From assembly GCA_002393575.1 (NCBI GenBank), contig DGSN01000031.1, forward strand, positions 1-37,736: a stretch of 37,736 nt of DNA, written 5' to 3'. The notes beneath the pieces were generated by a model that was not told the DNA's origin, searched no databases, and worked only from the letters and a program-made list of their open reading frames with translations. A program made the translations under genes and the position numbers. Positions 31,173 to 37,736 of this stretch are shown in pieces. The number at the start of each line of letters is the position of its first letter. The stretch's first letter is position 1. The stretch is from Prevotellaceae bacterium UBA4361 (GTDB lineage Bacteria; Bacteroidota; Bacteroidia; Bacteroidales; Bacteroidaceae).

Positions 31173-34100
31173 ATGTCATTTTGGGATAAGATACGAGCCA
31201 TCAGGAACGTCTTAGACAAGAGCAGTTCCGCAGAAGACGAGAAGACGTCAGCCCAGCGCGACATTTCCCGTTACGCCTTCGTGGACGTTGAGGTCAGCGT
31301 ACACGACCAGAAGATTCACGACATCGGCGCAATCCGACACGACGGAGCCATCTATCACTCTGCATCTAAAGAAGGATTGAAGGCATTCCTCAATGGCATC
31401 GTTTTTATCTGTGGACACAACATTGTCCATCACGACATCAAATATCTTTTCGGGGACGAAAAACTGCATTGGAAGCTGACAGACACCCTTTATTTTTCTC
31501 CCTTGTTGTTTCCAGAACGTCCCTACCACCATCTGGTGAAAGACTACAAACTGGTCAGCGAGCAAATCAACAATCCTGTTAGCGACTGCGAAAAAGCAAA
31601 AGACCTGCTCGATGATGAAATTGCAAAATGGAAATCCCTACCATTAGCCAAGCAACAGATATACACATCATTACTCAGGAAACAAAAGGAGTTTGAAGGT
31701 TTTCTGCTGATGGTAGAAGCCCATCCATCCGAAGAAAACATTGCAACACTGATTGCAAGCACATACGAAGGTCGGATATGCAGCCATGCCCCTCTACAAG
31801 AACTTATCAACGATTATCCTTGCGAATTGGCATACGCGCTTGCCCTGATTGACACAAGCGACTATCGCTCTATCACGCCTGCATGGGTGTTGCACAACTA
31901 TCCAAAAGTAGAAATCGTTGTTCAGCAATTACGCTACACCAGATGCAAAGAAGGTTGCAAATACTGCAACTCGCAACTGAACATACACCATCATCTGCAA
32001 ACTTTTTTCGGCTACGACCAATTCCGCACCTACGAAGGAGAACCCTTGCAGGAAAAGGCTGCACAAGCCGCTGTGGATGGAAAATCTCTGCTTGCCATCT
32101 TCCCGACAGGCGGAGGCAAATCCCTCACCTTCCAACTTCCCGCCTTGATGGGAGGCCGTGCCGTGCATGGACTCACCGTTGTGATTTCGCCTTTGCAATC
32201 GCTGATGAAGGACCAAGTTGACAATTTGGCTGAGCGAGGCATCACCGATGCAGTTACCATCAACGGACTACTCGACCCCATCAGTCGTTCTCTGTCCATC
32301 CAGAGAGTGTTGGAAGGAGATGCTTCCCTGCTGTATATCGCTCCCGAAATGCTTCGCTCCAAAACGATTGAGAAGATACTCATGGCTCGGCATGTGGTGA
32401 GGTTCGTGATAGACGAAGCGCATTGTTTTTCTTCGTGGGGGCAGGATTTCAGAGTGGATTATCTCTATATTGGCAAGTTCATCAAGGAATACCAAGAGAA
32501 GAAAAAATACAAGGAATCCATCCCTGTTTCATGTTTCACTGCCACTGCCAAGCAGAAAGTCGTGCAAGACATCTGCGACTATTTCCGTCAGACATTAGGT
32601 CTTGAACTTGAGATTTTTGCATCGGCTGCATCACGAACCAATCTCCACTATTCGGTGATTCATGCCGACACGAATGAAGATAAATACGCCAAGCTACGCT
32701 CTCTAATTGCCATATCCGACTGTCCAACCATCGTTTATGTGTCGCGCACGAAACGAACAAAGGAACTTGCAACCAAGTTATCACGCGACGGATACAAAGC
32801 TTTGCCTTTCAACGGAAAGATGGAATCGGACCAGAAGATTAAGAACCAGGAAGCCTTCATGAGCGACCAAGTGCGCATCATCGTTGCTACGTCGGCTTTT
32901 GGAATGGGCGTTGACAAGAAAGACGTTGGGCTCGTTGTCCATTTCGACATTTCGGATTCCCTTGAAAACTATGTGCAAGAAGCAGGAAGAGCAGGACGCG
33001 ACCCAAGCCTAACCGCCCGATGCTACGTTCTCTATAGCGACAGCGACCTCGACAAGCATTTCATCTTGCTCAACCAAACCAAACTCAGCATCAGCGAAAT
33101 ACAACAGATATGGAAGGCAGTGAAAGAGATGACAAGGCACAGGATGAAAGCATACTGCTCAGCCTTGGAAATCGCTCGGCAAGCAGGTTGGGACGACTCC
33201 ATTATGGATATTGAAACACGTGTTCGAACGGCTCTGTCAGCTTTAGAACAAAGTGGCTACCTCGAAAGGGGGAACAACGTGCCCCATGTCTATGCCACAG
33301 GCATCACTGTGAACAATATGGACGAGGCCAGGAAACGCATCACTGACTCCGTACTTTTCGAAAGGGAAGAAATCGACAATGCTGTTCGTATCATCAAGTC
33401 GCTCATTTCGCAAAAACACATTTCAAAAGCGCAAGACACTGAAGCGGAATCCCGCGTTGATTACCTTGCCGACATTTTAGGATTGACCAAGAAGGATGTG
33501 ATTTCAGTGGTGGAACGCATGAGGTTGGAAGGCATTTTGGCTGACACAAAAGACATTTCGGCTTTTCTGATTGAAGGCGATTCACAGCGCAAGTCGCGTT
33601 TATTGCTCGACCGATTCACCAAACTTGAGCAATACATTTTAAGAAGACTCTCTGAGGGACCTTTAAGCATTTCTTACAAGCAACTGAATGACGATGCCAT
33701 CAACGAGGGAATCGCCTCTTCCAACGAGAAGGCACTCCGCACATTGCTTTATTTCTTGACCATCAAGGATTACACTCGCAAAGAAGAGGATGCTGCCCAC
33801 AACGTAAAACTAAGCAATAAAGCCGACTTGGATGTCATCATCTCGCGCTTTGAGAAGAGAGTGGGAATTTGCCAATTCATCGTCGAATGGCTCTATCAAC
33901 TCGCTGCAACAGATGCAACAGATGCGAACAAGAACAACTCCGTTCAATTTTCTGTCATAGAACTCCTGAATGCCATCAAGTCGAGTCAAGACACGCTGTT
34001 TGGCAACCTTGCAAACACTCAACTCGAAGATGTGGAAGAAGCCCTGCTCTACATGTCGAAGATTGGAGCCTTGAAATTGGAGGGCGGTTTTCTTGTGCTC

Positions 34101-36071
34101 TACAATGCCATGGAAATACGCAGAATCAAGGATAACAAATTCCAATACAAGCAGGATGACTATCGAATGCTCAATGAATTCTATAAGCAGAAGATTCAGC
34201 AGATACACATCGTCGGCGAATATGCCAACCTGATGGTGAAAGATTATGATGCCGCCTTGCAGTTTGTACACGACTATTTCCAAATGGACTATCGGCGATT
34301 CATCTCCAAGTATTTCAAAGGTGAACGCATCAAAGAAATACAGCGCAACTTGACACCCAACAAGTATGACCAACTGTTTGGAAATCTCTCTAAACGCCAG
34401 TTGGAAATCATTTCCGACAAGGAATCGCGCTGTATCGTAGTGGCAGCAGGACCAGGTAGTGGCAAAACGCGAGTGCTGGTCCACAAACTTGCCTCACTGC
34501 TTTCGTTGGAAGATGTGAAGCACGAACAGCTGTTGATGCTCACCTTCTCAAGAGCCGCCGCCACCGAATTCAAGCAACGCTTGATGGATTTGATTGGCAA
34601 TGCTGCTCATTTCGTCGAGATAAAAACTTTCCATTCCTACTGTTTCGATTTGTTGGGAAGGATTGGCAATTTAGAAGATGCGGGAAACGTGGTGGCAGAA
34701 GCCGCAAAGATGATTGCCCAAGGGGAAGTGGAACCAAACAGAATAGGAAAAACCGTCTTGGTGATAGATGAAGCACAAGACATGAGCAGCGATGAATATG
34801 TCCTTGTGAAAGCCCTGATGGACAAAAACGAAGAAATGAGAGTGATTGCTGTGGGCGATGATGACCAAAACATCTACGAGTTTCGCGGTTCTGATTCTTC
34901 CTACATGCAAGCGCTTGCACAAGAACCTGGATGCAGATTTGTGGAAATGACCGAAAACTACCGAAGTGAACAGCACATCGTCGATGCTGCTAACAGCTTT
35001 GTCACTTGCATTCGGAAAAGGATGAAATCCACTCCTATCGTCTCCATGAGTACACACAAGGGATGGGTCAGCGTAGTGCATCATCAGTCGCAGCTGATGT
35101 ATGAACCATTGGTAGAGGACATGATCCAAAACGGCAGAGAAGGCAGCACAGCTGTGCTTACACAAACAAACGAGGAAGCGGTCATCACGGTTGCTTTATT
35201 ACGTAAGCATGGCATCAACAGTAAGCTCGTTCAATCAATGGATGGCATTCGCTTCTGGAACTTGGCAGAAATGCGCTATTTTCTGAAATACATCGAACAT
35301 CGCGTAAATTCGCCAATGATTGAACCCGAAGTTTGGGAAGCTGCGAAATCTGCAACATTCCGAACATACGAACAGAGCGAAAGCCTTTCGTATGTAACAC
35401 GTTGCGTTGAACTCTTCGAACAGACAAACAAGCAAAAATACCTCAGCGACTTCAAGGAGTTTGTGTTTGAGTCGTCGATAGAGGATTTTTGTGACTTTTC
35501 GAGTAGCGAAGTGCTTGTGTCCACCATCCACAAGGCAAAGGGTCGCGAGTTCGACAATGTCTTTATGCTCATAGCCGACAACTACAGCAGGAACGACCAT
35601 CTGATGCGACGTTTCTTCGTGGGGATGACGCGCGCAAAGAAGAGATTGTTCATCCATACGAATGGTAATTGTTTCGACCGTATGGATGCCGACTCGTTCA
35701 GGACAGATCAACTCGATTACGCCATGCCCGAAGAGGTGGTGCTGCAGTTGTCGCATAAGGATGTGTACCTTCGTTTCTTCAAGGACAGGAAGAAGGAGGT
35801 GTTGGCATTAAGGGGTGGTTCGCCTCTGAGTTTTGCCAACAACATTCTCTATGACGCAAGGACGGGTCTCTCGGTTGCCATGCTTTCGAACAAGATGCAG
35901 CAGACACTGGCAGAATGGCGCAGCAAGGGTTATGAGGTGGTTTCTGCCAGAACACGTTTTGTCGTGGCATGGAAACCGAAAGAAGCTCCCAAGGAAGAAC
36001 CCGAATCCGCTGTTCTTCTTGCCGATTTGCTGCTTAGAAGACCCTCCCCAGCCCTCCCTGTGAGGGAGTAG
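31173..36071 (+). CDS. Exonuclease-RecQ-UvrD triple fusion DNA helicase
   Basis: This 1632-residue protein carries three enzymes. (1) A DEDD-type 3'-5' exonuclease (about 30-150): D38 and E40 in YAFVDVEVS, D88 in CGHNIVHHDIKYL, D138/D144 in NNPVSDCEKAKDLL. The usual His of the last motif is not obvious. (2) A RecQ-type SF2 helicase (about 275-640): Walker A FPTGGGKS with K316, DEAH at 414-417, and QEAGRAGRD from Q602. It is preceded by C258-x3-C262-x2-C265. (3) After helical or winged regions, a UvrD/Rep SF1 helicase (about 1080-1500): AAGPGSGKT with K1098, VIDEAQD with D1199/E1200, GDDDQNIYEFRGSD, MTENYRS, STIHKAKGREFDNV and FFVGMTRAKKRLF. It probably unwinds and trims DNA in repair or in defence against foreign DNA. 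The last residues (RRPSPALPVRE) come from an inserted repeat. Confidence 0.9.
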   Translation: MSFWDKIRAIRNVLDKSSSAEDEKTSAQRDISRYAFVDVEVSVHDQKIHDIGAIRHDGAIYHSASKEGLKAFLNGIVFICGHNIVHHDIKYLFGDEKLHWKLTDTLYFSPLLFPERPYHHLVKDYKLVSEQINNPVSDCEKAKDLLDDEIAKWKSLPLAKQQIYTSLLRKQKEFEGFLLMVEAHPSEENIATLIASTYEGRICSHAPLQELINDYPCELAYALALIDTSDYRSITPAWVLHNYPKVEIVVQQLRYTRCKEGCKYCNSQLNIHHHLQTFFGYDQFRTYEGEPLQEKAAQAAVDGKSLLAIFPTGGGKSLTFQLPALMGGRAVHGLTVVISPLQSLMKDQVDNLAERGITDAVTINGLLDPISRSLSIQRVLEGDASLLYIAPEMLRSKTIEKILMARHVVRFVIDEAHCFSSWGQDFRVDYLYIGKFIKEYQEKKKYKESIPVSCFTATAKQKVVQDICDYFRQTLGLELEIFASAASRTNLHYSVIHADTNEDKYAKLRSLIAISDCPTIVYVSRTKRTKELATKLSRDGYKALPFNGKMESDQKIKNQEAFMSDQVRIIVATSAFGMGVDKKDVGLVVHFDISDSLENYVQEAGRAGRDPSLTARCYVLYSDSDLDKHFILLNQTKLSISEIQQIWKAVKEMTRHRMKAYCSALEIARQAGWDDSIMDIETRVRTALSALEQSGYLERGNNVPHVYATGITVNNMDEARKRITDSVLFEREEIDNAVRIIKSLISQKHISKAQDTEAESRVDYLADILGLTKKDVISVVERMRLEGILADTKDISAFLIEGDSQRKSRLLLDRFTKLEQYILRRLSEGPLSISYKQLNDDAINEGIASSNEKALRTLLYFLTIKDYTRKEEDAAHNVKLSNKADLDVIISRFEKRVGICQFIVEWLYQLAATDATDANKNNSVQFSVIELLNAIKSSQDTLFGNLANTQLEDVEEALLYMSKIGALKLEGGFLVLYNAMEIRRIKDNKFQYKQDDYRMLNEFYKQKIQQIHIVGEYANLMVKDYDAALQFVHDYFQMDYRRFISKYFKGERIKEIQRNLTPNKYDQLFGNLSKRQLEIISDKESRCIVVAAGPGSGKTRVLVHKLASLLSLEDVKHEQLLMLTFSRAAATEFKQRLMDLIGNAAHFVEIKTFHSYCFDLLGRIGNLEDAGNVVAEAAKMIAQGEVEPNRIGKTVLVIDEAQDMSSDEYVLVKALMDKNEEMRVIAVGDDDQNIYEFRGSDSSYMQALAQEPGCRFVEMTENYRSEQHIVDAANSFVTCIRKRMKSTPIVSMSTHKGWVSVVHHQSQLMYEPLVEDMIQNGREGSTAVLTQTNEEAVITVALLRKHGINSKLVQSMDGIRFWNLAEMRYFLKYIEHRVNSPMIEPEVWEAAKSATFRTYEQSESLSYVTRCVELFEQTNKQKYLSDFKEFVFESSIEDFCDFSSSEVLVSTIHKAKGREFDNVFMLIADNYSRNDHLMRRFFVGMTRAKKRLFIHTNGNCFDRMDADSFRTDQLDYAMPEEVVLQLSHKDVYLRFFKDRKKEVLALRGGSPLSFANNILYDARTGLSVAMLSNKMQQTLAEWRSKGYEVVSARTRFVVAWKPKEAPKEEPESAVLLADLLLRRPSPALPVRE

Positions 36072-36157
36072 TCACCCGGATGGCTATTCTCTCCCCCTTG
36101 GGGGAGCTGGAGGGGGCTGAACGGCTTCTCCTCCCTTTGGGGAGGTTGGGAGGGTCT
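36039..36157. repeat. GC-rich palindromic element with perfect AGACCCTCCC ends, copy 2
   Basis: AGACCCTCCC (36039-36048) is perfectly inverted as GGGAGGGTCT (36148-36157). Inside are CTCCCCCTTGGGGGAG and CTCCCTTTGGGGAGG hairpins. The core is the reverse complement of copy 1 at 28328-28494. Its left end lies inside the helicase reading frame and provides the tail and the TAG stop (36069-36071). Its right end touches the stop codon of the convergent lipoprotein gene. It may also act as a bidirectional terminator. Confidence 0.88.
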
Positions 36158-36851
36158 ATTTATATTTGAAAAAGATGTCCATGCTATTGCACTCTCCCCC
36201 ATACAAGTTGAAACTCTGCAACAGTTTGTCTCCTTCATAAATGGCATCTACCTTCAAAGCCATTTCGCCGTCGTAACGATATTCACCAGTTTCCAAATCT
36301 TTCATCGGGAACTGATAGAAACGACTTCCATTGGAAAAGACCACGCGAATGTAATGCTTTTCGTTTCGATAAGTGAGCGTCAGAGGAAGGTCCAGCGGTT
36401 CAAAGCTCCATCCCACGAAATCTGTGTTCTCATAGAAGAACTTGTATTGAGCTGTGATGTAGATACTTCCATACTCCGAAAGTGCTTTGCTCAAGTCGGC
36501 ATCCACATCCACAATCTTCGAAAGCAGACTGCAAGGGAAATTGTAGAAATACAACTTTCCGTAATCCATAATCTGCAAACGGGCATCTGCCACCTCTTCG
36601 CTATGGGCATTGTGGGCAATCATCTCCTTGACCGTGCCATTGGGTTGCACCTCGTGAACCCTTTCGTATGTTGTAAGACTGTCCGTGTAAATCACATCGT
36701 AACAGCCAGAATAAATGCCAGCAATGGATTGGCTGAATGTCTGCCGTTGCTTGGCAGAAAGACGTGGGACATCTTCATAATGATGGCAAGAAGCCACAAA
36801 GAAAATCGCAGCCATCACGAGGAAGGCCTTCAAATAAGAAATACGTTTCAT
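36156..36851 (-). CDS. Small lipoprotein of unknown function (DUF4840-like)
   Basis: This 231-residue protein starts at ATG 36851. A longer frame exists, but this start gives a proper lipoprotein signal (MKRISYLKAFLVMAAIFFVA before SC, lipobox VASC). The mature part is predicted to be beta-rich: IAGIYSGCYDVIYTDSLTTY, a middle with FPCSLLSKIVDVDADLSKAL, and a final EGDKLLQSFNLYGGECNSMD. It resembles Bacteroidetes DUF4840-type lipoproteins, an assignment made by eye and tentative. The stop codon TAG (complement of 36156-36158) is partly made of the terminal repeat of the element at 36039-36157. It follows the 36891 gene by 39 bp and may be co-transcribed with it. Confidence 0.7.
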   Translation of the reverse strand: MKRISYLKAFLVMAAIFFVASCHHYEDVPRLSAKQRQTFSQSIAGIYSGCYDVIYTDSLTTYERVHEVQPNGTVKEMIAHNAHSEEVADARLQIMDYGKLYFYNFPCSLLSKIVDVDADLSKALSEYGSIYITAQYKFFYENTDFVGWSFEPLDLPLTLTYRNEKHYIRVVFSNGSRFYQFPMKDLETGEYRYDGEMALKVDAIYEGDKLLQSFNLYGGECNSMDIFFKYK

Positions 36852-36890
36852 AATGATTATGGCAATAACATTACATTTTCGTGGCAATTA

Positions 36891-37736
36891 TTATTCCGTA
36901 GTTATCTTACGGATGGTCACGGTGCCGTCGCTACGAGTTATCTTCATGACCATGATGCCCTTCTGAGCCTTCTCCAGACGTCGTCCGTCGGTGGTGAAGA
37001 ACTCCACTTTGCAGTCGTCGGCCAAGATACCGCCGATGCCCAGATACATCTCCTTCAGACGGGTCATCATCTGCGTCACTTCATTCAGCTTTTCCTCAGC
37101 CGTATCGCGGTCGTATGCGCCGTCGGTGTAATTGTTCAGGACATCGACATACAAAGCCCTGGCTTCGATCACCAAACCATCATCGTTCTGGGCTCCGTCA
37201 ATGGTGTTCAGGGTTGCCGACAACTGCAACAGCGCATTACCAAGCTGCTCATAGACGACACCCGTCATAAGCAGATCGCTGATCATGGCATTGACGTCGC
37301 TGCGAATCTGCTCAACCTGGCTTGTCTCATAGATGGTACAACCTGCGATGCCTTGCAGCAGCTCTCTGGCTTTCTCCAGCAGAACCTTCGACGTGAGCTT
37401 CTGATCGTAGTCGGAAATGATTTGACTGAGGTTGTTGACGTCGTGGTCCACCTCATACTCCATGAAGACGTCCTTCGAGTCGGTAGCTTGGGCCATAGCC
37501 GTGTAGAGCGCTGCCAAAGCGTTGAACATAGCCTCACCCTGGGCAGCGGCCACAGCCTGAGTAGCATCGTCTATAGCCTTGACCAATGCAGCATGTTCGC
37601 TGCGCCCCATCAGCTCGCCCGTCAGCTTTTGAGCTTCAGTCACAGTATTCTCGAGCACTGGTTGCACCACATCGGCCTTAAAGCCGTGATAGATGAGCTT
37701 GAAGTTGTCCCAGATGGCCCAGCTGTCGCCTGCCTG
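36891..37736 (-). CDS. C-terminal part of a large secreted protein with a sorting-type tail (5' end outside window)
   Basis: The frame is open to the window edge, so the start lies beyond it; at least 281 residues are visible. The first visible residues, AGDSWAIWDNFKLIYHGF, look like the end of a beta-sandwich carbohydrate-binding-type domain found in Bacteroidetes surface proteins. A helical region follows (about 25-235 of the visible part: ARELLQGIAGCTIYETSQVE and similar). The last 40 residues, VEFFTTDGRRLEKAQKGIMV then MKITRSDGTVTIRKI, resemble a type IX secretion C-terminal sorting domain. That suggests export to the surface. No catalytic motif is visible. Confidence 0.75.
   Translation of the reverse strand, partial: QAGDSWAIWDNFKLIYHGFKADVVQPVLENTVTEAQKLTGELMGRSEHAALVKAIDDATQAVAAAQGEAMFNALAALYTAMAQATDSKDVFMEYEVDHDVNNLSQIISDYDQKLTSKVLLEKARELLQGIAGCTIYETSQVEQIRSDVNAMISDLLMTGVVYEQLGNALLQLSATLNTIDGAQNDDGLVIEARALYVDVLNNYTDGAYDRDTAEEKLNEVTQMMTRLKEMYLGIGGILADDCKVEFFTTDGRRLEKAQKGIMVMKITRSDGTVTIRKITTE

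Noticed and set aside
1..37736. tRNA, rRNA, integrase or intact insertion sequence
   Set aside because: I saw no cloverleaf-like sequence, ribosomal RNA signature, transposase or recombinase frame on either strand by reading; a dedicated scan was not possible.

Overview
This window comes from a chromosome of the Bacteroidota, most likely a Prevotella-like member of the Prevotellaceae. The basis is protein style (two carboxypeptidase-regulatory-like/OMP_b-brl outer-membrane proteins, a DUF4491 protein, a large TlpA-type thioredoxin protein, multiple FKBPs), promoters of the Bacteroidetes type (TAnnTTTG at -7, TTTG/TTG about 20 bp upstream), weak Shine-Dalgarno signals and AT-rich gaps crowded with repeats. 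I see no tRNA, rRNA or CRISPR array. Genus assignment is inference.

Layout. 1-736: noncoding tandem duplication with helically phased TTTGCA boxes. 737-8311 (minus): a membrane-spanning HTH regulator, then two large outer-membrane barrel proteins. 8312-9595: repeat-rich gap with a 22-bp-period palindrome array, a MITE with a 9-bp target duplication and a truncated GT25 glycosyltransferase. 9596-13136 (plus): PAP2 phosphatase, prmC, recX, dusB. 13267-16484 (plus): three FKBP-type prolyl isomerases (cytoplasmic, lipoprotein, periplasmic) with a secreted Lys/Glu/Ala-rich helix protein between the second and third. 16733-17649 (plus): an Lrp/AsnC regulator and a DUF4491 membrane protein. 17744-20077 (minus): a TlpA-like secreted thioredoxin protein. 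20078-21061: a second repeat-rich gap. 21062-25071 (minus): ECF sigma factor, anti-sigma-like protein, secreted unknown protein, and a secreted FGE-sulfatase/DUF4488 fusion. 25419-31045 (plus): a GH31 alpha-xylosidase-like enzyme with a PA14 insert and a GH2 beta-galactosidase-like enzyme, which together could strip Gal-Xyl side chains such as those of xyloglucan. 31173-36071 (plus): a 1632-residue fusion of DEDD exonuclease, RecQ helicase and UvrD-like helicase. 36156-37736 (minus): a small lipoprotein and the C-terminal part of a secreted protein with a sorting-type tail.

Two things stand out. First, the gaps hold several repeat families that I cannot name: a MITE family with 7- or 9-bp target duplications, 22-bp-period arrays of alternating complementary decamers, a 72-bp element with perfect 15-bp ends beside the sigma-factor gene, GC-rich elements with AGACCCTCCC ends, and heptanucleotide repeats arranged as hairpins. 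Several of them supply the ends of proteins: stop codons, C-terminal tails and apparently one signal peptide. Second, the exonuclease-RecQ-UvrD fusion and the FKBP/KEA-helix cluster are the best candidates for functional systems worth following up.
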